Part shown: positions 1-10,696 of the stretch, one piece after another
Numbering within the stretch: the stretch's first letter is position 1
Layout: each line of letters starts with the position of its first letter
NCBI GenBank assembly: GCA_020832285.1
Contig: JAFIFB010000044.1
Location: forward strand, 25,683 to 89,682
DNA from: Balneolaceae bacterium
GTDB lineage: Bacteria; Bacteroidota; Rhodothermia; Balneolales; Balneolaceae
Direction: 5' to 3'
Length of the DNA stretch: 64,000 nt
Position numbers and translations under genes: made by a program
Notes under the pieces: model-generated
Told to the model about the DNA's origin: nothing
What the model saw: only the letters and a program-made list of their open reading frames with translations
The model's database searches: none

Positions 1-1150
1 CTTTGAGACTATCGAAGATCTGGACATGAGTGCCAAACAGATGGAGGATATTCTTACAAATCCCATTTACAAGCTTCAGGTTGCAGCGCGTGATAACTTC
101 CAGGAAATCATGCTTGGTTATTCCGACAGTAACAAAGATGGCGGATACTGGATGGCAAACTGGGCACTTCAGAAGGCGCAGCTTGAACTGGGCCGCGTTC
201 TTCGGGACTATAAAGTTGATTTCAGGCTTTTCCACGGACGAGGAGGAACCGTGGGCCGCGGAGGCGGGCGTTCGAATCGTGCGATCCTTGCTCTTCCTTC
301 CATCAGTAATAACGGAAGAATCCGGTTTACCGAACAGGGTGAGATTATCTCTTTCCGATATTCACTTACTGATATAACCCGTCGCCACCTTGAACAAGTT
401 GTAAATGCTGTAGTTCGGGTTACCGCAGGAGAGGGACAAAAGGCGATTCAGGAAGGAGATGAAACCGAGGTCATCATGGACAAAATTGCGGAAGGTTCAA
501 TGAAAGCCTACCGAAAACTGATTGACGATTCGGATTTCTGGGAGTGGTTCAAGAAAATCACACCGGTTGAACATATCGGGAATTTGCCAATTGCATCGAG
601 GCCGGTGTCAAGAGGCGGACATAAAGGCCTTCAATTTTCAAATTTACGAGCCATTCCCTGGGTGTTTGGGTGGACACAAGTGCGCTATAACGTTCCCGGC
701 TGGTATGGACTGGGTGCTGTTCTTGACCCACTGCTTAATGAGGAGCCTGAAACTCTTGAAATACTTAGAAAATGGTATAAAGAGTGGAGCTTTTTTGGAA
801 CCATAGTGGATAATGCCCAGCGTGAACTTGCGCGTACACACATTCTGACCACCCAAATGTATAACGAAAGAGGTGATAATCGTCTGCATGATCAAATTAT
901 CGAGGATTTCGAAAAAACCAGCGATGTGATTCTTAAAATCACCGAACAAGAAGCGATACTGGATATGCGTAAAGTGATTCAAAATTCCATAAAATTCCGC
1001 AATGTGTTTACTTATCCGCTCAATCTTATGCAGGTAGAACTTCTGAACCGGTGGGATGAAACATCCAGTGATGAAGAACTGAAAGAGTTAAAACACTCCT
1101 TGTATCTGAGCATTAACGGTGTCTCTGCTGCAATGCAAAGTACAGGATAG
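1..1150 (+). CDS. ppc: phosphoenolpyruvate carboxylase, C-terminal part (5' end outside window)
   Basis: ORF with PEPC motifs MLGYSDSNKDGGY, FHGRGGTVGRGGG, EQGEIISFRYS; reading frame continues to left edge. Confidence 0.93.
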   Translation, partial: FETIEDLDMSAKQMEDILTNPIYKLQVAARDNFQEIMLGYSDSNKDGGYWMANWALQKAQLELGRVLRDYKVDFRLFHGRGGTVGRGGGRSNRAILALPSISNNGRIRFTEQGEIISFRYSLTDITRRHLEQVVNAVVRVTAGEGQKAIQEGDETEVIMDKIAEGSMKAYRKLIDDSDFWEWFKKITPVEHIGNLPIASRPVSRGGHKGLQFSNLRAIPWVFGWTQVRYNVPGWYGLGAVLDPLLNEEPETLEILRKWYKEWSFFGTIVDNAQRELARTHILTTQMYNERGDNRLHDQIIEDFEKTSDVILKITEQEAILDMRKVIQNSIKFRNVFTYPLNLMQVELLNRWDETSSDEELKELKHSLYLSINGVSAAMQSTG

Positions 1151-1229
1151 ACTGGCGGGGAATTTTGCTAATCGTTCGTTAGTTGGAATTAAAGCCGGGA
1201 AGCAGCTTTGATATGTTCGATCTTATAAA

Positions 1230-1268
1230 CCGGGGATTCCGAGTTGAGATCCCTCTGGGTATCCCCGG
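1230..1268 (+). terminator. possible hairpin downstream of ppc
   Basis: Perfect 8-bp stem CCGGGGAT...ATCCCCGG with long loop, A-rich flank, no clear U-tract. Confidence 0.3.
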
Positions 1269-1440
1269 AAAATAAGAAAAGAATAAATATTAGATACCTC
1301 AGATACGGATCGGTATCGGGGGTATCTTCTTTACCTTCCTATCTCAATTTCCGAAAAAAGGCGATGTAGTGACTGCAAAATAAAGTTCATTTAAAAGTGA
1401 TTCTGGTTTCTGGTTTAAAAAAAATGTTATGAGCGTCTCG

Positions 1441-1604
1441 CTTGTGCTTTTCAAGGGCTCCTGGCAGAGTCGCGACGCTCTGCTCTGAAATGCCTTAAAG
1501 CCAACCAAGCCCACAATCCACAACTCACCGAAGTATCGGTGTCTTCGACTTGCAGGAACTTTGCTCCACGCTATGTACTCTGTCAGGTTGTTTATTTCAA
1601 AAGT
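1441..1604. repeat. ~160-bp dispersed structured repeat, copy 1
   Basis: Near-colinear match to 46630-46790 (CTTGTGCTTTTCAAGGGCTCCTGGCAGAGTCGCGAC ... CAGGTTGTTTATTTCAAA). Confidence 0.85.
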
Positions 1605-2036
1605 CTAAAACACGAACACCGCTGCGCAATGATCATGGGTTACAGACATGTCGCACCTCTGGTGCTATCTTTGCCTGAGTCATTTGGAATCATTTCTTTT
1701 TTGTATCCAGAGTCCGAAAATGCCATCCGCAGGCAGATTGGAATGGAAGGAAGAACAGGAAGCTTGACCAGTTATTAAAAGAGTACTTCTCAGGACAGGC
1801 GAAGAATTTTTGCACGCTTGCACCACCGTAGTTTTATGCAAAGGAGAGCTATTTTTGATTCTGCCATGGGCATGTCATTGGCAAACGAAGCTGAGGGGAA
1901 AATTCTGTATGGAAACATGCAGTGAGAACCTGTTTGTGGACCTGTATCAAAGAAACTTTGTGTGGGTTAATTCCCGCAGATCCCGGCAAACACGAGTTGT
2001 CCGGTGAAAACGAATTTTACGATTTAGTCCGGGCAT

Positions 2037-2065
2037 AAAAAACCCTGCACTTAAGGAGTGCAGGG
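2037..2065 (-). terminator. Rho-independent terminator of S41 peptidase gene
   Basis: On minus strand CCCTGCACT-CCTTA-AGTGCAGGG followed by TTTTTT. Confidence 0.85.
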
Positions 2066-2125
2066 CGTATTGTGTTTAATTATAAAATTTTGGACGGCAT
2101 GACTATTTATCCAATAAATTTATGA

Positions 2126-4006
2126 TTAATTATTGGATGATGCCTCAGCCCGCTTTTGAACCAGCATTTCAAGTTCTTCTGCAACATCCCAAAGGTTCAT
2201 CGCCTGAGTAAGGGTTTCATTCAGGTGATCATTAATAACGGGATAGAAGTATTCAGATCCCCAGACTTGTCTTGCAAGTTCAGCTTTCATTCGTCCGCAA
2301 TTCATCCACTTCAATTCATCGAACTGTTCGCGTGAGATACGGAGGTTGTTATTTTCTATAGTGGGTTCATCAATATCTTCATCAAGAACCATACCTTTCT
2401 CCTTCATCAATGAGATAAATAACTCTTCATCGGAATCGCTCCATGAGAAATTATTTCGATATTCCATAAAATCGTTTTCCCATTCAGTGCGGAAATTATC
2501 TCCATGAGTGTCAAGAAAATCCCGTACAAAGTTGAAATCAACACGGTTAACAAGCATAAAGTTGAAAAGATAAGGAGATGTAGTGGTATCGTCCTGAACG
2601 ATCACATCAGGTACAATTCCTCCTCCTCCAAATACATCACGTCCTGCTGATGTTTTGTACCTCAGTGAGTCGGGAACCATCTCTTTAAATTCATCGGCAT
2701 CCATGGTAGCATCCTGGGTGCGATGGGTGATTTCATAGGCATAATCTTCACTGCTTCCATCGAAAGGCTTTTGAATCAATCTGCCGGACGGTGTATAATA
2801 CCTTGAGATCGTGACACGGATATTACTTTTGTCATTCAGCTCATATTGCTGCTGAACCAGGCCTTTACCAAAAGTTCGCCGGCCAACAACCAGGCCTCTG
2901 TCGTGATCCTGAATGGCTCCGCTGACAATTTCACTTGCTGAAGCCGAACCTTCATTTACAAGTGTAATAACCGGAATATCTTTCAGTGCACCATCTTTTG
3001 TGGAAAAGACTTCCTGATTAAACCGCGAATGGCGGCTCTGGGTAGATACAATCTTGGTACCCCGGGGAAAAAACTCTTCAGATATAGCGATTGCCTGACT
3101 CAGATAACCACCGGGGTTATTTCTGAAATCCAGTACAAGGCGCTCCATTCCCTGGTCTTTCAGGTTATTTACAGATGTCAAAAATTCGTTATGAGTAGTT
3201 GCTGCAAACCGGTTAATCTTAATGTAACCGGTATTGTCATCCAGCATGTAATGTGTATCAATAGTAGTAATGGGTATATCATCCCGCTCGATGGTAAAGT
3301 TGAGCGGATTTGGATTTCTCGGGCGAAGAATTTTAACATCAACTGTCGTGCCTTTTTCGCCTCTGAGGCGTCTCATTACGTCCTCATTGTTGTAACCAAT
3401 GGCACTTGTATCATCAATCTCAACAATTCTGTCTCCCGACATAATACCAAGCTGATCACTGGGCCCGCCGGAAATTGGTGTGATTACCGTTATGGTATCC
3501 TGGATAATGTTAAACTGAATTCCAATTCCCTGGAATTTACCTGCAAACTGTTCCTGAATTTGCTCACTCTCTTCGGGCTCAATGTATACAGAATGAGGGT
3601 CAAGCGTTGAGAGCATCTCTTTGATGGATGCTTCAACAATTTTTCTCATATCCTGTTCAGGAAAATTGTTTGCAACATATAAATATGCTTCTTCATATTT
3701 ATTGTAAGAATCCCGAAGATTTTGCACCGAAAAATCCATCGTAGTGTCAATAGGGGTGCCTTCAAGGTCGAGATCGGAATCGTTCAGTTCTTTGACGATG
3801 CCAAAAATGCTCTTTTTGAATAAAATATCGATACTGGTATCACCGAAATAGTTGTCTATCACGCGGCGCTGTACCTGCAGATATTTATGCAGATTATCCT
3901 CATGATATCCACTCTTTACAACGACATTATCAATTCCGGCTAACCATACTGCAGAGAGGATAAGCAGTAATGCGAGTTGGGGTGCTATAAATTTTTTCAC
4001 TGACAT
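2126..4006 (-). CDS. S41 family C-terminal processing peptidase with PDZ domain
   Basis: PDZ (GIGIQFNI...GGPSDQLGIMSGDRIVEID) and S41 catalytic region (LVNEGSASASEIVSGAIQDHDRGLVVGRRTFGKG). Confidence 0.92.
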   Translation of the reverse strand: MSVKKFIAPQLALLLILSAVWLAGIDNVVVKSGYHEDNLHKYLQVQRRVIDNYFGDTSIDILFKKSIFGIVKELNDSDLDLEGTPIDTTMDFSVQNLRDSYNKYEEAYLYVANNFPEQDMRKIVEASIKEMLSTLDPHSVYIEPEESEQIQEQFAGKFQGIGIQFNIIQDTITVITPISGGPSDQLGIMSGDRIVEIDDTSAIGYNNEDVMRRLRGEKGTTVDVKILRPRNPNPLNFTIERDDIPITTIDTHYMLDDNTGYIKINRFAATTHNEFLTSVNNLKDQGMERLVLDFRNNPGGYLSQAIAISEEFFPRGTKIVSTQSRHSRFNQEVFSTKDGALKDIPVITLVNEGSASASEIVSGAIQDHDRGLVVGRRTFGKGLVQQQYELNDKSNIRVTISRYYTPSGRLIQKPFDGSSEDYAYEITHRTQDATMDADEFKEMVPDSLRYKTSAGRDVFGGGGIVPDVIVQDDTTTSPYLFNFMLVNRVDFNFVRDFLDTHGDNFRTEWENDFMEYRNNFSWSDSDEELFISLMKEKGMVLDEDIDEPTIENNNLRISREQFDELKWMNCGRMKAELARQVWGSEYFYPVINDHLNETLTQAMNLWDVAEELEMLVQKRAEASSNN

Positions 4007-4265
4007 CGTACTTAGTTTGAGGTATATATTTCCTTTAACGGAGTTTTGGCATTAAAGATTATACTAATTGATAATTCTAAATGCCACACTAATAACTATC
4101 AACGTAAAATGTGAATAAACGTTTCTTTGGAAGTATTCTTTTTTGTTAAATGATGAAAACCATATGAATTACATTTTTTGTGTATCTGGTAACTTTGATC
4201 AGATTATACACGAAAACAAGAGAAGTACCACAATATGTCGATTTCAGAAGATACCCCTGCCTTGA

Positions 4266-5693
4266 TTATAAAATATAATGACTAAGATCTTTGTTTTTTA
4301 CGAGTCCATCAAGTTGTTTGTGAACGTATGCTTCATCCACATCAATATGTCCGCTGCCGATATCATCGGGAACAGCAAACAGCAATTCTTCAAGTAGTGA
4401 TGATAAAATTGTATGAAGCCGCCTTGCACCGATATTTTCAACTTGTTCGTTTACTTCAGCAGCGATTTTGGCAATTTCGCGCACAGCACCGTCTGAAAAG
4501 GTAACCGTAACGCCTTCTGAAGCAAGCATTGCCTGATACTGCTTGGTAAGTGCATTTTTCGGTATGGTCAATATTTCGATAAAATCTTTTTCAGTAAGTG
4601 AATCGAGCTCAACACGAATAGGGAAACGTCCCTGTAATTCGGGGATCAGATCCGAGGGTTTGGAAACATGAAAAGCTCCTGAGCCAATGAATAAAATATG
4701 GTCTGTCTTTACTATTCCGTGCTTCGTGTTAACAGTGCTTCCTTCAACAATGGGGAGAAGATCGCGCTGAACACCCTGTCTGCTAACATCGGCATTTCCG
4801 CTTTTATTTCCAGAAGAATCACTGGCTACTTTGTCAATTTCATCTATAAAAACAATTCCCTGATTCTGAACTCTTTCCAGAGCTTCCTGAACGGCAGCTT
4901 CATGATCAATCAGTTTTTCAGACTCCAGTTCAATCATCACTTCACGCGCTTCACTGATCGGTAAGGTCCGTTTGGTTTTTTTCCCGCCGCGGGCAAGGTT
5001 TCCGAGCATATCCTGCAGGTTTACACCCATCTCTTCCATTCCCTGAGGGCCAAAAACCTGCATCATCGGGGTTTTTCGGCTGTTCACTTCAATTTCAATT
5101 TTTCGGTCTTCCAGCTCGCCGTTCTTCAGCTTTTCACGGAATCGTTCACGGGTGCGTTCGTTCAGTTCCTGGTCGGAAGCTTTTTCGGGGTTAAAACCAA
5201 CTTCCGGGCTTGTGGATGAACTATTGCTCTTATTCGGACTTTTTGAACGGACTGGCGGTATTAGTATATCCAGAATTTTTTCTTCAACAATTTCAGCCGC
5301 TTTCTCTTTTACCCGTTCTTGCATTTCCATCTTTACCATGTTAACGGCAAGGTCGGTAAGATCACGTATCATGGATTCCACATCACGGCCCACATAGCCC
5401 ACTTCGGTAAATTTAGAAGCTTCTACTTTGATGAAAGGTGCCCCCGCCAGTTTTGCAAGTCTGCGGGCAATTTCGGTTTTTCCTACTCCGGTTGGCCCAA
5501 TCATCAGAATATTATTTGGAATGATCTCTTCCCGGATTTCAGGATCGGCTTTCAGGCGCCTCCAGCGGTTTCTCAGTGCTATAGAGACCGAACGTTTGGC
5601 TTCCTTTTGCCCGATAATATACTTATCGAGCTCAGCAACGATCTGTCTTGGAGTTAGATTTTGTTGTTTTAATAATTTCATGGTACTACTCAA
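4266..5693 (-). CDS. hslU: HslU ATP-dependent protease ATPase subunit
   Basis: [34 protein letters not shown], Walker [10 protein letters not shown], Walker [11 protein letters not shown]; adjacent to hslV. Confidence 0.97.
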   Translation of the reverse strand: MSSTMKLLKQQNLTPRQIVAELDKYIIGQKEAKRSVSIALRNRWRRLKADPEIREEIIPNNILMIGPTGVGKTEIARRLAKLAGAPFIKVEASKFTEVGYVGRDVESMIRDLTDLAVNMVKMEMQERVKEKAAEIVEEKILDILIPPVRSKSPNKSNSSSTSPEVGFNPEKASDQELNERTRERFREKLKNGELEDRKIEIEVNSRKTPMMQVFGPQGMEEMGVNLQDMLGNLARGGKKTKRTLPISEAREVMIELESEKLIDHEAAVQEALERVQNQGIVFIDEIDKVASDSSGNKSGNADVSRQGVQRDLLPIVEGSTVNTKHGIVKTDHILFIGSGAFHVSKPSDLIPELQGRFPIRVELDSLTEKDFIEILTIPKNALTKQYQAMLASEGVTVTFSDGAVREIAKIAAEVNEQVENIGARRLHTILSSLLEELLFAVPDDIGSGHIDVDEAYVHKQLDGLVKNKDLSHYIL

Positions 5694-6234
5694 TTTCTAA
5701 AATGGTCAGATTTTTATTCGTGTAAATACATATATCACCGGCAATGTTTAGTGATTTTTCCACAATTTCTTTAGCAGAAAGATCAGGAGCGTTCTCTTTC
5801 AGTGCACGAGCTGCGGCCAGAGCATAAGAGCCTCCGCTCCCAATAGCGAGAATATGATCGTCCGGCTCTATCACATCGCCCTGGCCGGAAATCAGCAGGG
5901 ACTGATCTTTGTCCATCACAACAAGTAATGCTTCCAGTTTTTGCAAAAACTTGTCTTTTCTCCATTCTTTGGCAAGCTCTACGGCCGCTCGCTGCAAATT
6001 CCCGTTGTAACTGTTCAGTTTTTCTTCAAATTTTTCAAACAGAGTGAAAGCGTCAGCGGTAGAGCCTGCAAAACCGGCCAGGATTTTTCCATCCTGTAAT
6101 TTTCGAACTTTCCGCACCGTCGATTTCATCACGGTTTTATCAAGTGTGGCCTGCCCGTCTCCTCCGATAGCAACTTTTCCATTATGGTTAACGCCCACTA
6201 CCGTTGTTGCGTGCAGATTTTTCAAGTTTGTCAT
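5686..6234 (-). CDS. hslV: HslV ATP-dependent protease proteolytic subunit
   Basis: [39 protein letters not shown]; overlaps hslU start by 8 bp. Confidence 0.97.
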   Translation of the reverse strand: MTNLKNLHATTVVGVNHNGKVAIGGDGQATLDKTVMKSTVRKVRKLQDGKILAGFAGSTADAFTLFEKFEEKLNSYNGNLQRAAVELAKEWRKDKFLQKLEALLVVMDKDQSLLISGQGDVIEPDDHILAIGSGGSYALAAARALKENAPDLSAKEIVEKSLNIAGDICIYTNKNLTILEIE

Positions 6235-6264
6235 GTCGCTTTCTCTTAAATAAATTCGTTTACT

Positions 6265-8010
6265 TTATCCCTGATTTTGTCGTTTCGGTCGCCTGGGCTT
6301 TTTCGATTTGCCGTTGGATGAATTTCTTTGATTCCCATTCTGGTCATTGCTGGAGTAATAATCAAGGGTTTCTGCTCCTTTCTCTTCCAGTTCAAATCCC
6401 CTCACCTTTTCCTGATGTGCTTCCAGGATCTCTTCAAGTGGCTGCCCTTGCAGAACAACATCGGTAATTTCGAGATCGGAACCGGCCAGTGTGGCTTTAA
6501 ATTCATTCAGTGATGTGGTTTCATCAGAAATAAAGGATATTCTGATTTTGTATTTCAACATCCATCTCCAGCGCTGGCTGAAAAACCCTTTGCAGAGGAA
6601 CGAACGCAGGTATGGGTTTACATAGATGTCAACAGCACGATAGTCTGTGGAATATTTGAATTTGCTGATCCAGCTTTCCACATCGGTAACGATAGTATCC
6701 TGACTGACGACATTTCCTGAGCCACCACACATCGGGCACACTTTTGAAACCGAATTTACTACACTCGGACGTATTCGCTGGCGGGTAATTTGTACCAGTC
6801 CGAAATCGCTCATCCCGATAACATTCGTTTTGGCCTGATCTTTTTTAAACTCTTTTTTGAGTTCATCATAAATTTTCTTGCGGTTCTTGTTGTCGCGCAG
6901 ATCGATGAAATCCACTACGATAATCCCGCCTATATCTCTTAACCGGAGCTGCTTGGCAATTTCCCGTGCGGCCTCGAGATTGGTTTTCAAAGAGTTGTCT
7001 TCCTGTTTCTCTTTAGCAGCATAGGGTCCTGAGTTTACATCCACTACATACATCGCCTCGGTCTGTTCAAAAATCAGGTATCCGCCCGATTGCATCCTCA
7101 CACGCGGGCTGAAGATGGAGTTCACATCCTGGCCGATGTTTACATGATCGAAAATATGGTCCCGGCCTTTATAGAGCTGAACCGCAGGAAGCATTTTAGG
7201 TGCAATCTGAGAAACATAGCTTTTTACCGATTTGTAAAGCTGGTAGTCGTCAATCAGCACTCTGTCATACTGTTTCGCGAAGAGATCACGGATAAGACTC
7301 TCGGTAATATCAAGGTCTTTGTATAGCAGGGAAGGGGCTTTAGACGTTTCCAGCTTATTGAGGATGCGTTCCCATTTTTTCAGAACTGTGCGCATATCTT
7401 CTTCGATGGCCTCTTTGTCCTGCTTTTGTGCCACTGTACGAATGATAACACCAAATCCTTCGGGCAGCATGGAGCCAACGGTGCCTTTTAGCCGTCTGCG
7501 TTCACGGTTGTTGGTAATTTTTTTCGAAATTGCGATGTACTGTCCCATCGGAATCAGAACAAGAAAACGTCCAGCGATAGTAATATCGGTCGATACACGC
7601 GGACCTTTTGATCCAATCGGTTCTTTCACGACCTGAACCAGCAGGTTCTGATTATTTTTGAGCATTTTTCCAGCAAGGATCTGCTTATCGTTGTTCGAAA
7701 GCTTGTCGAACTTTTTCAGATCTTCTTTGGCTGAGTTGGGAATGCTTTTTTCACCGTTGAGCATCATAAGGTAAGGGCCGAGATGGTCTCCGGCATCTGA
7801 GAAGTGGAGGAAGGCATCTTTTTCCATGCCAACATCGATAAAGGCGGCACGTATGCCACTCATTACTTTATGAACCCTTGCGAGGTATATATCTCCTACG
7901 GTGCGCTGGTTATCCTCTGATTCGATGAATAACTGTGCTAATTCTCCGTTTTCTAAAAGTGCTACACGGGTCTGTTTGCCCGAGGAATGGATGATGATTT
8001 GATTCTTCAT
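6265..8010 (-). CDS. rng: Rne/Rng family ribonuclease
   Basis: S1-like N-term GDIYLARVHKVMSGIRAAFIDVG, VVDFIDLRDNKNRKKI, zinc motif CPMCGGSG. Confidence 0.93.
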   Translation of the reverse strand: MKNQIIIHSSGKQTRVALLENGELAQLFIESEDNQRTVGDIYLARVHKVMSGIRAAFIDVGMEKDAFLHFSDAGDHLGPYLMMLNGEKSIPNSAKEDLKKFDKLSNNDKQILAGKMLKNNQNLLVQVVKEPIGSKGPRVSTDITIAGRFLVLIPMGQYIAISKKITNNRERRRLKGTVGSMLPEGFGVIIRTVAQKQDKEAIEEDMRTVLKKWERILNKLETSKAPSLLYKDLDITESLIRDLFAKQYDRVLIDDYQLYKSVKSYVSQIAPKMLPAVQLYKGRDHIFDHVNIGQDVNSIFSPRVRMQSGGYLIFEQTEAMYVVDVNSGPYAAKEKQEDNSLKTNLEAAREIAKQLRLRDIGGIIVVDFIDLRDNKNRKKIYDELKKEFKKDQAKTNVIGMSDFGLVQITRQRIRPSVVNSVSKVCPMCGGSGNVVSQDTIVTDVESWISKFKYSTDYRAVDIYVNPYLRSFLCKGFFSQRWRWMLKYKIRISFISDETTSLNEFKATLAGSDLEITDVVLQGQPLEEILEAHQEKVRGFELEEKGAETLDYYSSNDQNGNQRNSSNGKSKKPRRPKRQNQG

Positions 8011-8396
8011 GCAAGAAATGAAATTTCATAAGCAATTCGCGCAGCTCATTCTCTACAACTAAAAAGAACTGCTCAATCCTGCAACAGGTAAAAGAACTTA
8101 TCCGGTAGTTATCATCATTCAGAGCAGCACGGTTTGCCACATAGTTATAATTCTTGTTAAACAAAGGTTGGGCTGTGTGAAAGCCGTCTTCCTTAGAAAT
8201 GCCTGAGAGTTTCCTGTGGCGAAAGACCGCCCACAGGATGAATAAGAAATGGTTTGCTAAAATGTCTAAATTCCGGAATTTATTGGTCTTCAAAGCCATG
8301 TAATTGGTCAGCTTCACACAAATATTTATATTACGTTAATATAGTGTAAACTTATCTAATTATTAAATATTGAATGAGTTAAAAATAATCTGATTT

Positions 8397-9677
8397 TCAG
8401 GCCGGTATTTCCTGGGCTACTCGTTTGATAGAAGCACCGGCATTATTCAGTTTTTCTTCGAGATTTTCATAGCCGCGGTCGAGATGGTAGATGCGTAAAA
8501 TTTCGGATGTTCCTTCGGCAGCCATTGCTGCCATCACCAGGCTCACACTTGCACGCAGATCGGTGCTCATTACAGATGCACAGTCAAGTGGTGTTTTACC
8601 TTGGATGGTTACTTTGTTTTTTTCTACTTTCATTTTGGCGCCCAGCCTGTTCAGTTCGGGAACATAGCTGAACCGGTCGAAATAGACGGTATCGGTTACA
8701 GTGCTGGTTCCGTTAGCCTGCGTCATCAGCGTAGCCCACTGAGCCTGTAAATCTGTGGGGAAGCCGGGGTATATCTCTGTTCTGATCGAAACGGGATGGA
8801 TGGTATTATTCGATTTGATATGAATGTTGGAACCGTCGACCGAAAAATCTACTCCAAGCTTTTTGAAAGCATTTGGGAAACGTCCCAGGTCTTTGGGCTT
8901 GCAGCCGGTAAGTGTAACGTCTGATTCGGGAAGCATGGCTGCAGCGATCATAAACGTGCCTGTTTCAATCCGGTCGGGATCGTTAGAAAAATTTACACCG
9001 CTTAATTTGTCCACTTTTCTGATGGTGAGTGTAGATGTTCCGACCCCTTCAATATCGGCACCCATCTGTTGCAGCATTTTGCAGAGCAGAACCACATCGG
9101 GTTCTCTTGCAGCATTATGAATAGTAAATTTTTTGGCCCGTTTCACAGCCCCGAGCACCAGGTTGATGGTGGCCCCGACGCTGCTGGGTTTGAGTGTAAA
9201 TTCTCCGCCTTCAACCGAGTGGTTTTGAGTAGATGCGTGAACATAGCCCTGATCCAGTTCGATATTGATGCCCATCTCCTCGAAGCCTTTCAGGTGTAAA
9301 TCCACAGGGCGAGGCCCCCAGGCACAGCCGCCGGGCAGAGATACTTTTGCCTGTCCTGAATGGCCAATCAGTGCGCCCAGCATATAAAAAGAGGCCCGCA
9401 TTTTGCGAACTAAATCATAGGGGGCTTCGAGGTACCCAAGGTTTTTTGGATCGATAGTAAGTCTGTTTTCTTCTTCATTAAAATCCACCCTGGCGCCGGT
9501 TACACGAATCACATTATTGAATGTGTAAATATCTTTAAGGCGTGGTACAAGTTGAATGTCAGATGGACTGTCGCCGAGCAGTGATGCAGCCATAAGCGGA
9601 AGTGCTGCGTTTTTCGATCCGCTGATGGGAATGGTTCCTTTTAATGATGTGGGTCCTTTGATGATAAATTTATCCAC
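8397..9677 (-). CDS. murA: UDP-N-acetylglucosamine 1-carboxyvinyltransferase
   Basis: GPTSLKGTIPISGSKNAALPLMAASLL, PGGCAWGPRPVDLHLKGFEEMG active-site region. Confidence 0.97.
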   Translation of the reverse strand: MDKFIIKGPTSLKGTIPISGSKNAALPLMAASLLGDSPSDIQLVPRLKDIYTFNNVIRVTGARVDFNEEENRLTIDPKNLGYLEAPYDLVRKMRASFYMLGALIGHSGQAKVSLPGGCAWGPRPVDLHLKGFEEMGINIELDQGYVHASTQNHSVEGGEFTLKPSSVGATINLVLGAVKRAKKFTIHNAAREPDVVLLCKMLQQMGADIEGVGTSTLTIRKVDKLSGVNFSNDPDRIETGTFMIAAAMLPESDVTLTGCKPKDLGRFPNAFKKLGVDFSVDGSNIHIKSNNTIHPVSIRTEIYPGFPTDLQAQWATLMTQANGTSTVTDTVYFDRFSYVPELNRLGAKMKVEKNKVTIQGKTPLDCASVMSTDLRASVSLVMAAMAAEGTSEILRIYHLDRGYENLEEKLNNAGASIKRVAQEIPA

Positions 9678-10179
9678 GAGGGGTGATTTCTAAAAGTGTT
9701 TGATTTTTTTCAACATTATCGCCCTTTTTTACATGAAGGGCACCGATAATTCCGTCTGAAACTGCCTTGATTTCATTTTCCATTTTCATGGCTTCCAAAA
9801 TCAATACCGGCTGGCCGGCAGAGATCTCATCTCCGGGCGCTATCAGAATGTCAAGAATTTTACCGGGCATGGGGGCCAATATATCTCCGGCCGAGAGTTT
9901 TGCAGATGAGGCAAAACCGAGTTTTTCAAGCAGAAGCTCCTGTTCATCTTTTACTATGGCTTCATAATACGCTCCGTTGATGGTAAACGAGACCTGCTGA
10001 TTATCTATGGTGATGTTATCAATTTTGTAAATTTTAGTTCCCGTTCGCAAGAGAATTCGCCCGTTATTCTGGTGGATGAGCTGGAAGGGCATCTCCAGGT
10101 CATTCACACGAGCGGTTGAAGTATCCGGTTTGATGGATACAGAAAGCACCTTGCCATCAATTTCGCTTTCAAATTGCAT
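9670..10179 (-). CDS. biotin/lipoyl carrier protein (acyl-CoA carboxylase biotin carrier subunit)
   Basis: LEAMKMENEIKA biotinylation motif; start trimmed to the ATG at 10179 (MQFESEIDGK). Confidence 0.9.
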   Translation of the reverse strand: MQFESEIDGKVLSVSIKPDTSTARVNDLEMPFQLIHQNNGRILLRTGTKIYKIDNITIDNQQVSFTINGAYYEAIVKDEQELLLEKLGFASSAKLSAGDILAPMPGKILDILIAPGDEISAGQPVLILEAMKMENEIKAVSDGIIGALHVKKGDNVEKNQTLLEITPRG

Positions 10180-10441
10180 GATTCTGGATCTGTTTGAGTC
10201 CGCGTTTAGTCGCTTTGTACGAAAATTTCTCAACCTGGTCGGAATCGTAAAAAGGAGAAATGGATGAAACCGCTTCGGCGTCATACACTTCAACAAATCC
10301 ATGGCTGATCATGTTGATCAGGTCGTCACGAATGGCTCCGTAAGAGAGCCCGGTTTCAGCCTGGATATGATCGAATGGTTCCGGGAAGATCAGTTCCCTG
10401 AGAATTGACCTTTCTGAAGCTGTAAGTTTGGTTTTTGCCAT
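10169..10441 (-). CDS. small winged-helix-like protein
   Basis: HTH-like SERSILRELIFPEPFDHIQAETGLSYGAIRDDLINMISHGFVEVY; overlaps biotin carrier start. Confidence 0.6.
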   Translation of the reverse strand: MAKTKLTASERSILRELIFPEPFDHIQAETGLSYGAIRDDLINMISHGFVEVYDAEAVSSISPFYDSDQVEKFSYKATKRGLKQIQNHAI

Positions 10442-10521
10442 AGCATCAAAAGATAGAGTCTTAAAATCCGAAAGACAATGGTTGATTGAAACTGGGAAAC
10501 AGAGAAGCTGAGAAACGGAAG

Positions 10522-10630
10522 AACAGATAAACAGATAAAGTGAAAAGTGAAAAGTTTGGGTTTGAGCAATGGACCGGTTAAGGAGTTACTTTATCGGTTG
10601 GACACTTTTCGGTTTATCTGTTTATCGGTT
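10522..10630. repeat. long imperfect inverted repeat in intergenic region
   Basis: AACAGATAAACAGATAAAGTGAAAAGTG vs reverse complement of CACTTTTCGGTTTATCTGTTTATCGGTT. Confidence 0.7.
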
Positions 10631-10696
10631 TAAAAATCCATTTGGTGTAACTGCTCCGGGTTTAAAGGTTCGGGACCGACTCTGAAAGGAGAAGTA

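Noticed and set aside
1539-2007. Two small ORFs in the post-ppc gap
   Set aside because: One spans the non-coding dispersed repeat, the other has no recognisable family and poor composition.
3029-3610. 193-aa ORF on + strand
   Set aside because: Entirely antisense to the well-supported S41 peptidase gene; composition looks like shadow translation.
5152-5700. Several + strand ORFs opposite hslU
   Set aside because: Shadow ORFs of a conserved gene, no recognisable domain.
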